DNA of 18,505 bases from Ktedonobacterales bacterium. Lineage in GTDB: Bacteria > Chloroflexota > Ktedonobacteria > Ktedonobacterales > JADMIN01. A program made the translations under genes and the position numbers. Position 1 is the stretch's first letter, and each line of letters opens with the position of its first letter. The notes under the pieces are model-generated. The model was not told the origin of the DNA, ran no database searches, and saw nothing but the letters and a program-made list of their open reading frames with translations. Shown in pieces: positions 1 through 7,744 of this stretch. The stretch lies in assembly GCA_025928125.1 (NCBI GenBank), contig JAICKD010000007.1:1-18505 (forward strand), written 5' to 3'.

Positions 1-240
1 CGCGACGCTCGTCACCTGCGGGCCAACGCGCTCGACGATGCCCGCGCCCTCGTGACCGAGCACGGCGGGCAGCGCCTCCTTGAAGATGGGGCTGACCATG
101 TGCAGGTCGGAGTGGCAGACGCCACACGCCGCCAGCCGCACGACCACCTCTCCCGGCTCTGGGTCGTCCAGCGCAATCTCTTCCACACTCAGCGGCGAAT
201 CATAGTTGCGCAGCACCGCCGCGCGCGTCTGAATGGGCAT
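1..240 (-). CDS. Zinc-dependent alcohol dehydrogenase, N-terminal part (cut by window edge)
   Basis: Translating the minus strand from the ATG at 240 gives 80 residues in an open frame that leaves the window at base 1. The sequence is the GroES-like N-terminal domain of medium-chain zinc alcohol dehydrogenases. CGVCHSDLH (residues 39-47) supplies the catalytic-zinc cysteine (Cys42 by alignment to the family), and GHEGAG (62-67) supplies the second ligand His63 and the conserved Glu64. The family oxidises alcohols, or reduces aldehydes, with NAD(P) in the cytosol; class III members act on S-hydroxymethyl-glutathione-type substrates. The substrate here cannot be told, because the structural-zinc loop and Rossmann fold lie outside the window. 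The gene starts 46 bp after the stop of the SUKH gene on the same strand. Only a weak purine stretch (AAAGAG) precedes the ATG. Confidence 0.9.
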   Translation of the reverse strand, partial: MPIQTRAAVLRNYDSPLSVEEIALDDPEPGEVVVRLAACGVCHSDLHMVSPIFKEALPAVLGHEGAGIVERVGPQVTSVA

Positions 241-286
241 TGAATTTACTCTTTCACTTCGCTGTGATTGCTCGAATACTGCGATC

Positions 287-1198
287 TCACGACCGGAACA
301 GCCAGGGTGCTGCTATCGAGTGGTCAAGCTGAGCTTCAGACTCTGCCAGTTCACGCATCGTCAAACTCAGGTCGAACAACCAATCACGCTTAGAAGAAGT
401 TGGCCAATCACTCTCTGTAATGCTACGTTGCATGGCGTCTACTCCGTAAATCTGCTGGGTGATTTCTATCCGTGCCTTTTCCAGCCCTGTGAGCAGCTGA
501 TTACGAAAATCAGCCATCCCATCTCTGTACCTGTGATGATGTGGCGTCGACATCCCATCGCCGACCTCTTGTTTCTCGGCTTGCGTTTCGCCTTCTCCAT
601 TACCGTTGGCCAATTCAGTGATTAATGGGTAATGCGGCTGGTAGCGGCCCTCGTTGCTCCGGGACGATGGAACCGACAACCTGCGTTCCAGCCATTCCTC
701 AAGCGAATCTGCGCCAAAGCTGTAGCCCGTTGCATCCTCGGGAACCTCATCATTGAGATAAAGGCGCCCTGTAGAACCTTCCAGGTTGGCCCAAACATTG
801 CAGCCGGTATGCACAAGTCGTAGACAGCCATCCGGTAGATATTCGGGACACACATATGCGCCGGGATGGGTGCGTAATGCCTCGATAGTCGCATCATCGA
901 ACAGGCGGCTTTGATTGTGTGAGGATACACTGTAACGAAGAAAGCTGTTATGTTGCTCGACGAGGTCGTCTGTGGTGGCAAAATCGTATCCTGGCCAGAA
1001 GTTGCCACCGTTGGCAACGGCCTTGTAGATTTCACACAGCATCGGCGGCAATTTGAATCCCAGTTTCGCTTCACACACCTGGACCGAAAGCTCGGAGGCA
1101 GGTGGGTACTCTAAATGACCTTCCCCAAAGTCGGCTTCAGGGGTATATTTCGCGTGCGCCCGCAGTCGCTCGCAGATGGTACTGTAACTGAGCGTCAT
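287..1198 (-). CDS. SMI1/KNR4 (SUKH) domain protein, 303 aa, low G+C
   Basis: The first 175 residues look like a SUKH (SMI1/KNR4) domain. LGFKLPPMLCEIYKAVANGG (46-65) matches the family's 'LG..LP..y..f...NGG' core, and SFGADSLEEWLERRL (160-174) matches its usual C-terminal 'sF..WL' helix. Residues 180-303 are a hydrophilic extension that I do not recognise. Bacterial SUKH proteins are cytosolic and are known either as immunity proteins for polymorphic and contact-dependent toxins or as orphan regulators. No toxin gene is visible nearby, so an immunity role is only a possibility. The ATG lies 4 bp after the stop of the FAD oxidoreductase, suggesting translational coupling. The gene is visibly poorer in G+C than its neighbours (about 43% in 361-420 against about 70% in 1261-1320), a sign of recent acquisition. 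Confidence 0.82.
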   Translation of the reverse strand: MTLSYSTICERLRAHAKYTPEADFGEGHLEYPPASELSVQVCEAKLGFKLPPMLCEIYKAVANGGNFWPGYDFATTDDLVEQHNSFLRYSVSSHNQSRLFDDATIEALRTHPGAYVCPEYLPDGCLRLVHTGCNVWANLEGSTGRLYLNDEVPEDATGYSFGADSLEEWLERRLSVPSSRSNEGRYQPHYPLITELANGNGEGETQAEKQEVGDGMSTPHHHRYRDGMADFRNQLLTGLEKARIEITQQIYGVDAMQRSITESDWPTSSKRDWLFDLSLTMRELAESEAQLDHSIAAPWLFRS

Positions 1199-1202
1199 GG
1201 TT

Positions 1203-2822
1203 CTATTTCTCGCCCGTCTCGCGCAGCACCGCCATCGCCGCGTTGCGCCCGTTGGCCGCGATCACGCTGCCGCCGGGGTGGGTGCAGGCGCCGCAGAGGT
1301 AGACGCCCTCCATCGGCGTGCGATAGCGTAGCCGCTGGTCCCACATGTACTGCGGCAGGCAGTCGCCCTGGAAGATATGGCCGCCGGTCAGCCCCACCTC
1401 ACGCTCGATGTCTGGCGGGCCAAGCACATCGACCTCCACCACCGCGTCGGGGAAGTTGCTGACGTAGCGACCAATCGAGGCGATGCCAAGCCGCTTCACC
1501 TCTTCGCGGCGAGACTCCCACGTCCCGCTGGCGAACTCGTATGGCACGTACTGCGAGAAGACGCTCATCGTGTGCATGCCTTCGGGCGCGACCGAGGGAT
1601 CGTGTACCGTCTGGAAGTAGAGTTCTGTCCAGAGTTGCTCGGGTAGCTCGCCGCGTTCCATCGCCGCGTAGCCATCGCGCCACTGCTGCTTCGAGAGCGG
1701 CGTGTTGATCTGCCCGGCGTGGTGCGGCTCGTTCGTCCCGGGGCGGGCGGTGAAGTTGGGCAACTCTTTCAGCAGCATATTGAACTTGACTGTGCAGCCC
1801 TGAATCGGCACGGACTCCACCTGCTGCCGCCACGCGCCATCCGCCTGCTCGCCCAGCAGCCGCAGCGTCACCCGTGGGTCGGCGTTGCTGATGACGACGG
1901 GCGCGTGAATCATCGTGCCATCGTCCAGCTGCACGCCCTCGCCAGGGAGAATCCGCGCCACCGGAACGCCCGCCGCGACGGTGGCCCCAAGCTCGCGGGC
2001 GATGTCGCAGAGGATGAACGAGACACGGCCCATCCCGCCGGTCACGTAGCCCCAGACGCCGGTGTAGCCATCCAGCCGCCCGGACGAGTGATGGAAGTGG
2101 ATGAAGGCGGTACCCTTATCGAACGGCGAGGCGTGCGTGCCGATGATACCCTGACCGTAGTAGGCAAGCTGTAGTCGCTCGTCTTCGAGATAGCGCTCGA
2201 CGTACTCGGCGATGCTCCAATCGAAGAGCAGCCCGCGCAACTCCTCGTCGTGGCCGATGCGGTCCTCGAGTTGCTCGCGAGTCGGCGGCTCGCCCAGCCA
2301 GGCGTCATGCTCATTGGCCGGGCGTACGGCGTCGCGCAGCCGCGACATCACACTCTGCATCGCCCGCCAGCCCTTCACGTCGCGCGGCGAGAAGCGGCGA
2401 ATCTCCTCCTCGCAGGCGGCGTCATCCTCCCAAAGCTGGACGCTGCTGCCATCGTCGAATGGCACGAAGAGGCCGTTGGTGGCAGGCGTCCAGGAGAAAC
2501 CGTGCTCGCGCAGCTTCAGTTCATCGACCACGAGCGGATGCAGCAGGCCGACGAGATAGGCGCAGGGCGACATCTTGACGCCGCCCCGGTTCTCCCATAG
2601 CTCCTCCAGCGTGCAGGCGCCGCCGACCCGTTCGCGCGCCTCGAGCACGAGCACCCGCTTGCCCCCGCGCGCGAGGTAAGCCGCGCAGGTCAGCCCGTTG
2701 TGGCCCGCGCCGACGATGATGGCATCCCAGCGTTGCGCCGCCAGGTCGCGGATCGGCGCGGGCAGTCCAATTTTCCCAAGAACAGCGTCGGCGGGCAGGT
2801 TCGCGGCGTCATAGGCAGCCAT
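1203..2822 (-). CDS. PYROXD2/CrtI-like FAD-dependent oxidoreductase
   Basis: The 539-residue protein opens, after a 30-residue lead, with a dinucleotide-binding fold: WDAIIVGAGHNGL (32-44) with the GxGxxG at 38-43, then the acidic residue ending the second strand in VLVLEARERVGGAC (57-70). The C-terminus, GACTHPGGSVIAANGRNAAM, is the second FAD-contact motif of the phytoene-desaturase/PYROXD2 group. These are flavoenzymes of the amine-oxidase superfamily. The PYROXD2 branch has no firmly assigned substrate, and no carotenoid gene is present to argue for CrtI. I chose the ATG at 2822 because GGAG sits 6 nt upstream; ATGs further upstream lack such a site. The gene probably leads a minus-strand unit with the SUKH gene 4 bp behind it and perhaps the alcohol dehydrogenase. 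Confidence 0.88.
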   Translation of the reverse strand: MAAYDAANLPADAVLGKIGLPAPIRDLAAQRWDAIIVGAGHNGLTCAAYLARGGKRVLVLEARERVGGACTLEELWENRGGVKMSPCAYLVGLLHPLVVDELKLREHGFSWTPATNGLFVPFDDGSSVQLWEDDAACEEEIRRFSPRDVKGWRAMQSVMSRLRDAVRPANEHDAWLGEPPTREQLEDRIGHDEELRGLLFDWSIAEYVERYLEDERLQLAYYGQGIIGTHASPFDKGTAFIHFHHSSGRLDGYTGVWGYVTGGMGRVSFILCDIARELGATVAAGVPVARILPGEGVQLDDGTMIHAPVVISNADPRVTLRLLGEQADGAWRQQVESVPIQGCTVKFNMLLKELPNFTARPGTNEPHHAGQINTPLSKQQWRDGYAAMERGELPEQLWTELYFQTVHDPSVAPEGMHTMSVFSQYVPYEFASGTWESRREEVKRLGIASIGRYVSNFPDAVVEVDVLGPPDIEREVGLTGGHIFQGDCLPQYMWDQRLRYRTPMEGVYLCGACTHPGGSVIAANGRNAAMAVLRETGEK

Positions 2823-2895
2823 GAGTATCTCCATTGGTGTTGATGTCGTCAGGCGGTTTTTCTCGCGCGCGTCCACTCGTCGCGCGGTCCAGGTT

Positions 2896-2901
2896 ATCAT
2901 A
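2896..2901 (-). promoter_or_regulatory. Possible -10 box for the FAD oxidoreductase gene
   Basis: On the minus strand TATGAT (5 of 6 to TATAAT) lies in an AT-rich patch about 75 nt upstream of the ATG at 2822, in the 260-bp gap after the membrane-protein gene. No good -35 hexamer stands 16-18 bp upstream (the best is TGTATC), so this is a weak call from sequence alone. Confidence 0.25.
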
Positions 2902-3082
2902 GCATCCCGCGCCTACCTGATACACGCGCAGTCGCTCACGAACCGTTCACAAGCGGCTCGCATGATATGTCGAGAGGCTGCTATGGCTACCGTAACGGTA
3001 TGAGGCGACCGCCAATGGAGAACAGTGCGGCGAGAGCGGGCATACCAGCAGTGGAGCGGCATTGGCGCGTGACATGAGCGCG

Positions 3083-3754
3083 CTATCCCAATGCCAGGAG
3101 GTTGCTGGCGCCGTTCCAGATGAAGAAGGCGCCCACGGCGAGGGATGCCACGATCATGACGACGCGCTCATGTTTCTGCAGCCAGTAGGCCGCGGCGTTG
3201 AACTGCCTCGCCGATTGGACCGAGAGGAAGATGGGTGTCACGACCAGCAATATCGTCCCCACGATGTAGATCAGGAAGGCCAGGATACTCAGCGCCGGAC
3301 CCAGATCCGCCCGGGTGATGATGCCGATAGCCGCCAGGGTGAAAAGCCATGAGCGCGACGACGTGGTCACGAGCGCCGTTCCCAGACCAAATGCTTTGAG
3401 GGGTGTGATCGCGCTGATCATCCTGGTCCACGCGGGCGGTGGGCCATCGGGGTCATCGCCTTGAATGAACAGCTTTAGCGCCGCCATCCACATCAGCAGC
3501 CCGACGACTATCAGCAGCGTCGCGACAATGATCGCCTCGATCTCGCTCCGATGATGGTTCACATCATACGCGCCGAAAATGGTCCCGAAGATAAGCCCTT
3601 GCAAGAGCTTCACGACGACGATGCCGGAGACAAACGCGATGGCCTCGACTGGCCCGCGCCCTTTTCTGAGCAACATGAGGACGAGCAGAACCCACGTTGG
3701 CATCATCACGCTGCCAATGACGAGAGGAATCAGTTGGACAAGGACGCTTCCCAC
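3083..3754 (-). CDS. GAP/Sap-family (SfLAP-type) integral membrane protein
   Basis: The 223-residue protein has about six hydrophobic segments (near 5-28, 38-62, 73-95, 118-145, 150-178 and 197-220), with a short charged cytoplasmic loop around 97-110 (QGDDPDGPPPAW). The pattern GSVMMPTWVLLVLMLL near the start and the LysE-like topology fit the GAP family, related to the mycobacterial Sap proteins that help move sulfolipid and glycopeptidolipid to the surface. Its cargo here is unknown; export of a lipid or small metabolite is inference from the family. The start is GTG at 3754, supported by AAGGGG 8 nt upstream. It lies 117 bp downstream of the LURP-one gene on the same strand, and a 10-bp inverted repeat occupies that gap. 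Confidence 0.8.
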   Translation of the reverse strand: MGSVLVQLIPLVIGSVMMPTWVLLVLMLLRKGRGPVEAIAFVSGIVVVKLLQGLIFGTIFGAYDVNHHRSEIEAIIVATLLIVVGLLMWMAALKLFIQGDDPDGPPPAWTRMISAITPLKAFGLGTALVTTSSRSWLFTLAAIGIITRADLGPALSILAFLIYIVGTILLVVTPIFLSVQSARQFNAAAYWLQKHERVVMIVASLAVGAFFIWNGASNLLALG

Positions 3755-3794
3755 ACGGCTACCCCTTCACGCTGCCACCGGGGTCGTTACGATA

Positions 3795-3835
3795 CCCGCC
3801 CTCTCATGTTGTCAGACTCGCTAGAAGAGGGCGGG
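3795..3835. repeat. 10-bp perfect inverted repeat (CCCGCCCTCT / AGAGGGCGGG)
   Basis: The arms are 3795-3804 and 3826-3835 with a 21-nt loop. They lie between the stop of the LURP-one gene (3872) and the GTG start of the GAP-family gene (3754), both minus-strand. No T-run follows either arm, so a classical intrinsic terminator is unlikely. A CTGACA hexamer falls in the loop on the minus strand, 15 bp before TATCGT, so the arm may sit inside a promoter as an operator. Function is unproven. Confidence 0.6.
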
Positions 3836-3871
3836 ATTGCGCTGGAGCGGGTAGCACAGCGGCAAAGCGCA

Positions 3872-4423
3872 TCAGCGGTCGGGATGCGCCATCATGTCCA
3901 GCGCCGCCGTCGCTGCCAGGATGACCACGTCATTCTGACCAGGCTCGATCTCGACACCATAGGTATCGGCCACCCGGAACCACTTCTTCGACACCTCGGC
4001 GATCTTGTGGCCGCCCACCTCAAATTGATACTCGTGATCGACGATGTTGCCCTGGATCTCCATGTCGGGGCCGTTGCCAATCTTGACCGTCCAGCGGTCG
4101 CGGATCGGCGTGATAAGCGCCTTCTTGACCACAGCCAACTGCTCGCCGTTCGGTCCCTCGATCTCCATCGTGTCTTTCACACGCAACATCCGTTCCTGAA
4201 TCTTGCACAGCTCGCGGCCCTGCGGATCCTCGAAGATGAGTGTGTTCCGAACGCGAAGCGCCTTGCCATCCACCTTGAACGCGCGCTCGCCGTGATCATT
4301 CTCGATGTTGTAGTCATCGCCGATGGAGACGAGGCGCTGGCGCATCTGATAGCGTATCGCGTTGCCACCGCGCCCAAAGGTCGCGCGCTCATCGCGGCGT
4401 TCTTCTCTGCGTCCACGAAACAT
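3872..4423 (-). CDS. LURP-one-related (LOR, tubby-like) protein
   Basis: This 183-residue protein matches the LURP-one-related/YxjI family. A basic, disordered N-terminus (MFRGRREERRDER) is followed by RYQMRQRLVSIGDDYNIEND (24-43), then the typical repeated strands around 'FKVDGKALRVRNTLIFEDPQG' and MLRVKDTMEIEGPNGEQLAV, ending in DVVILAATAALDMM. The fold is a 12-stranded barrel round a hydrophobic helix, shared with tubby and phospholipid scramblases. The helix near the C-terminus (DDVVILAATAALDMM region) fits the barrel-filling helix. A membrane-lipid or stress role is the usual suggestion for bacterial members, but it is not established. The ATG at 4423 has GAGGGG and AAAGAG upstream. Upstream lies a 333-bp gap with repeats after the SulP gene. 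Confidence 0.88.
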   Translation of the reverse strand: MFRGRREERRDERATFGRGGNAIRYQMRQRLVSIGDDYNIENDHGERAFKVDGKALRVRNTLIFEDPQGRELCKIQERMLRVKDTMEIEGPNGEQLAVVKKALITPIRDRWTVKIGNGPDMEIQGNIVDHEYQFEVGGHKIAEVSKKWFRVADTYGVEIEPGQNDVVILAATAALDMMAHPDR

Positions 4424-4674
4424 GGTCTCTTTCCCCTCTCGTGTACTCGTGTGTTCTCTGTTGGTCTTATGGCATAGCCACCGGAAGCGTAATCGAAGGA
4501 TCTTCTGAGCGCCACGTACGCAGGGTGAGAACCTATGGCGAGGTTGCGTCTACCGCAAAAGGAGTAGCGTGCTATTCGTGGGACTGGGAGGAGACGTGTC
4601 CGTCGACTTCCAGCGGCGAAATATATCTCATGTGTTGTTCGGGTAATCACTGCGTCATACGTAATGCCTCTGGG

Positions 4675-4726
4675 AGCCCGCGCAGGCGGGCTTTGCGGCG
4701 TAGCCCATAGGCGCGGCTTCAGCCGC
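4675..4726. repeat. REP-like double hairpin
   Basis: Two palindromes stand in a row: AGCCCGC-gcag-GCGGGCT (4675-4692) and GCGGCT-tc-AGCCGC (4713-4726). Pairs of short GC-rich palindromes of this form are typical of dispersed intergenic repeats in high-GC genomes. On the minus strand they follow the stop of the SulP gene and could also act as a transcription-stop or mRNA-protecting structure. Copy number elsewhere in the genome cannot be judged from this window. Confidence 0.6.
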
Positions 4727-4751
4727 CAGCCGCCAGCCGCCAGCCGCCAGC
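4721..4751. repeat. Heptamer tandem repeat (CCGCCAG) x4
   Basis: Four perfect copies of CCGCCAG run from 4723 to 4750, preceded by AG, and end 6 bp before the SulP stop codon at 4757. The array grows directly out of the right arm of the second palindrome, so it probably arose by slippage from that element. The number of units is likely to vary between strains. Confidence 0.85.
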
Positions 4752-4756
4752 GCATC

Positions 4757-6508
4757 TCAATCGTCCGCGCGCTCCATCATCGGTTCAGTTTCCGCTCGCT
4801 CCTGGTTGGCAAAACGCTCGCGGTACGCCCGGACACCCGTCGTAACGGTCGGATAAAAATGCTCGGGGCCGATCAGGCTGATCAGTCCGTTGCTGGCGAG
4901 CATATTTCTGAGCGCGGTATTTGCCCGGGCCATGGCGAAGACAATGCCCTGCTGGCGCAGCTCGAGAATGAGCGTCCTGAGCATCTCCGCCGCTGTGGTG
5001 TCGAGCGTATGGATGCCTTCCGCGTCGAGCAGAAACCACCGTAGCGGCGGGTCGGGCGCATGCGTCAGCGACCGCACCTGATGCAGAAAGTAGTCGGCGT
5101 TGCCAAAGAACAGGGGCGCGTCGAACCGGTACGCGATCAGCCCTGGCTCAGTCTGGTTGTTGGAATCCGGGCTGATGCCGTGGTAGCCGTCGATTCCCTT
5201 GAAGACGCCTAGCACCGTATCATGCGGGCGCGCGAGCATCCAGATGACGACGAGCAGGTCGAGGATGACCGCTGCCGCGAGGCCAGGAAGGATGCCCATG
5301 ACCAGCACGCCAACCATCGTTGCCAGCGCCAGATACGCCTCGATGGACCGGATGCGGTGCAGCCGCCGTATCGACGCCATGTCGATCAGGCTGACGGCAG
5401 CGACCAGGATAATCGCCGCCAGCGCCACCTGCGGCAGATTCCGCAGCAGCGGCGAGAGAAACAGCAGGAAGACCGCAACCAGGATCGCCGCGACGATGCC
5501 CGTCAGCTGGGTCTTGCCGCCCGCCTGATCGTTGACCGCCGTCCGCGACTGGCTGGCAGAGCTGGTGAATCCCTGAAAGAAGCCCACGCTGATGTTGGCG
5601 GCGCCAATCGCGATCAACTCGTGGCCAGCATCCAGTTCGTAGCCGTTCTTGGCGGCGAATGCCCGTCCGGTCAGAATCGTATCGGCGAAAGTGAGGAGCG
5701 CCAACCCGAATGCCCCTGGCAGGAGCAGCCCGATATCACCAAAGCTTATCGCCGGAATACTGGGAATCGGCAGCCCGGCGGAGATGGGGCCAAGCACGGT
5801 CACGCCATGCGCATCCAGTTGGAAGACGGTTGAGGCGGCCGTCGCCAGGATCACCGCGATGAGCGCGGATGGCGCCCTCGGCACGTAACGCCGGAGCGCG
5901 GCGATGAGCGCGATCAAGACGACCCCAATTCCGAAGGTTAGCCACCGCGCCTGATTGAGGTGTGTGATCAGGTCCCACAACGCCGGGAAGAAATTCTGGC
6001 TTGTCAGCTTGATGCCGAAGAGCTTGCCCGACTGGCTTGCGATGATGATCAGCGAGGCGCCATTGATGTAGCCGATGAGGATCGGCCTGGACAGGAAATT
6101 GGCGACGAACGCGAGCCGGGCGATTCCGCCGATGAGCAGCAGCGCACCCACCATCAGTGCGAGCATCGCCGCCAGCGCCACATAGCGCGCTGGATTCCCA
6201 GCGACCAACGGCGCAAGCGTGGCCGCGACCAGGATGGCATTCCCCGATTCTGGGCCAACCATGAGTTGCGGCGAGCTGGCGAAGAACGCATAGGCGATCA
6301 TGGCGGCGAACGCGGTGTAGAGGCCTGCCACCGGGGCGGCGCCAGCCAACTCGCTATAGGCGATTCCCTGCGGAATCAGAATCGCGACGATGGTGACGCC
6401 TGCGATCAGATCGGCCCGCAGCCACCGTCGCCGATAGCCCCGGGCAACCTGAATCCCCGGTGTTGCCTGTTCGATGCGACTGAGCGCGCCTCGTACGGTG
6501 ACATGCAT
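4757..6508 (-). CDS. SulP/SLC26 family anion transporter with C-terminal STAS domain
   Basis: The 583-residue protein has the full SulP plan. Hydrophobic segments fill residues 33-426, beginning with LIAGVTIVAILIPQGIAYSE (34-53), the family's first helix signature. FQGFTSSASQSRTAVNDQAG (311-330) is the conserved motif before the late core helices. A STAS domain at about 456-566 contains FLLDAEGIHTLDTTAAEML (492-510). SulP proteins carry sulfate, bicarbonate or other anions across the inner membrane by proton or sodium symport or by exchange; the substrate cannot be read from sequence, and no sulfate-assimilation or carboxysome genes adjoin it. I chose the ATG at 6508, which has GGAG 9 nt upstream; the GTG at 6523 overlaps that ribosome site. 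The repeat element begins directly behind its stop. Confidence 0.93.
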   Translation of the reverse strand: MHVTVRGALSRIEQATPGIQVARGYRRRWLRADLIAGVTIVAILIPQGIAYSELAGAAPVAGLYTAFAAMIAYAFFASSPQLMVGPESGNAILVAATLAPLVAGNPARYVALAAMLALMVGALLLIGGIARLAFVANFLSRPILIGYINGASLIIIASQSGKLFGIKLTSQNFFPALWDLITHLNQARWLTFGIGVVLIALIAALRRYVPRAPSALIAVILATAASTVFQLDAHGVTVLGPISAGLPIPSIPAISFGDIGLLLPGAFGLALLTFADTILTGRAFAAKNGYELDAGHELIAIGAANISVGFFQGFTSSASQSRTAVNDQAGGKTQLTGIVAAILVAVFLLFLSPLLRNLPQVALAAIILVAAVSLIDMASIRRLHRIRSIEAYLALATMVGVLVMGILPGLAAAVILDLLVVIWMLARPHDTVLGVFKGIDGYHGISPDSNNQTEPGLIAYRFDAPLFFGNADYFLHQVRSLTHAPDPPLRWFLLDAEGIHTLDTTAAEMLRTLILELRQQGIVFAMARANTALRNMLASNGLISLIGPEHFYPTVTTGVRAYRERFANQERAETEPMMERADD

Positions 6509-6628
6509 GCTGGCGAACTCCACTGCTCATGCTGGCCGCGCCACAACGACAGACCACGTGCCGAAGGATACGGTCAGTACAGCATGTGGCTTTGCCCCCG
6601 TTCGGCATGAGTGATTGGGCCTCAGGCG

Positions 6629-7516
6629 CTAGTATTCGTCCCGCTGCTCGCGCTCATACGGCTCGTACGGCTCCCGCTGCTGATACTGGTTGGGCTGTTC
6701 GGGCATTTGTCCACCTTGGTAGGGTGGTTGCCCGCCTTGTTGGTAGGGCTGCCCGCCTTGATAGGGCTGTCCACTCTGATATGGTGGCGGCGCGCCGGGC
6801 GGCGGCATTTGCGGCCCCTGAGGATAGGTGTTGGGCATTCCTGGCGTCTCTGTGCGATAGCGCTCGGTCTGCTCCCATTCGCTCTGCGTACCCGGTGGGC
6901 CAGGTGGAGGGGTCTGGCCAGGCGTCATCCCAGGTGTCATCCCAGGCCCTGCCATCGCGGGAGTGGCCCCATGCTCTTGGGCGGCATGCTTGGCCGCGGA
7001 GTTCCGCGCGACCAGCCAGACGATGAGCCCGATCACCGCGAAGCAGAGCAGCAGGACGATGATACTCAGGAAGGCGAAGCCCGCGTCAGAATTGGTGTTG
7101 CCGGTGAAGAATATGACTCCGCTCGCATTGGGGGTCGCCGTGGCTTGCGGTGTGGCGGTTGACTGAGGGGTTGCCGTCGGTTGCGGTGTGGCGGTTGGTT
7201 GTGGTGTGACGGTTGCTCGCGGTGTGTTGGTTGGTCGCGCTGTCGCTGTTGGCTCCGTGGTTGCCGTCGCCGCTGCCAGTGGTGTAGACGCTGCGTCTGC
7301 CAGCCGTGTCGTTGCCGACTGCGCCTGCGAAGAGAGCGGGCGCACACTGGCCTCTACGTTCGCTCCGCCGCCGCCCGTTGCGCTGACGGCGCACGCGCCC
7401 AGCAGGCAGACTGCGGCCAGCAGCCCTGCCAGTGCAATGAGATACCCTTGCCGACGTGACAGCCGTACCGTCCGCCAACCACCGAAACGCGCCCAATCGT
7501 GCAACCGGGCAAACAT
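6629..7516 (-). CDS. Two-helix membrane protein with Thr/Pro linker and Gly/Gln/Pro/Tyr-rich tail
   Basis: I do not recognise a named family. The 295-residue protein has a basic N-terminus, a hydrophobic segment at 25-43 ending in LLGAC (lipobox-like, Cys42), and a linker with TATPQ-type repeats (about 83-130). A second membrane helix spans 146-170, and the long tail (171-295) is rich in Gly, Gln, Pro and Tyr, including GGQPYQ-type repeats, ending in an acidic-basic patch. Either the first segment is a signal or lipoprotein sequence, or both helices span and the Thr/Pro linker is outside with the tail in the cytosol. The ATG at 7516 is preceded by AAGGAG with 8 nt spacing; the in-frame GTG at 7549 has no such site. 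A 9-bp direct repeat lies about 50 nt upstream. Thr/Pro linkers of this kind are common in Chloroflexota surface proteins. Confidence 0.72.
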   Translation of the reverse strand: MFARLHDWARFGGWRTVRLSRRQGYLIALAGLLAAVCLLGACAVSATGGGGANVEASVRPLSSQAQSATTRLADAASTPLAAATATTEPTATARPTNTPRATVTPQPTATPQPTATPQSTATPQATATPNASGVIFFTGNTNSDAGFAFLSIIVLLLCFAVIGLIVWLVARNSAAKHAAQEHGATPAMAGPGMTPGMTPGQTPPPGPPGTQSEWEQTERYRTETPGMPNTYPQGPQMPPPGAPPPYQSGQPYQGGQPYQQGGQPPYQGGQMPEQPNQYQQREPYEPYEREQRDEY

Positions 7517-7566
7517 GGACAACACTCCTTCCCGACCTGACACAGCCACCAGGGCGCGCTTCTATC

Positions 7567-7586
7567 GGTCTGTCTTGGGTCTGTCT
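7567..7586 (-). repeat. 9-bp direct repeat (GGTCTGTCT) with 11-bp period, leader of the proline-rich gene
   Basis: GGTCTGTCT occurs at 7567-7575 and again at 7578-7586, separated by TG. On the minus strand this reads AGACAGACC-CA-AGACAGACC, ending about 50 nt before the ATG at 7516. The 11-bp phase places both copies on the same face of the helix, as in direct-repeat operators. No regulator is identified. Confidence 0.55.
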
Positions 7587-7744
7587 CGTGTAAAAAGGTC
7601 CGCGCTCGCTGTGAGGGAGTGTAGGTTGCCATCATTCCCGCCGCCACGTATCGCGGGCCGGTTTCACCAGCTAGTGTCGCCATCCGTCGCGGGGAGAGCG
7701 TGTAGCTCACCTGACGGGCAGTCCGTATGGCCGCCGCTCCGACC

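Larger units (their letters stand above)
4424..4756. other. 333-bp intergenic region between SulP and LURP-one genes
   Basis: I find no convincing gene here. The plus-strand open frame at 4441-4710 (rich in Cys, Ser and Arg) has no ribosome site or family likeness. The part next to the SulP stop holds the palindromic and heptamer repeats listed separately. The remainder must contain the promoter of the LURP-one gene: a minus-strand TATATT at 4620-4625 resembles a -10 box but has no clear -35 and lies about 200 nt from the ATG. Confidence 0.5.

Noticed and set aside
3551..4477. 308-codon plus-strand open frame
   Set aside because: It is antisense to the GAP-family and LURP-one genes, which have family motifs and ribosome sites; its translation is His/Arg/Asp-rich like other high-GC shadow frames.
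6509..6523. GTG start giving five extra residues on the SulP protein
   Set aside because: The GTGGAG there is better read as the ribosome site for the ATG at 6508.
5222..6610. Long plus-strand frames opposite the SulP gene
   Set aside because: They are shadows of the transporter, full of Arg, Gln and Asp, with no start signals.
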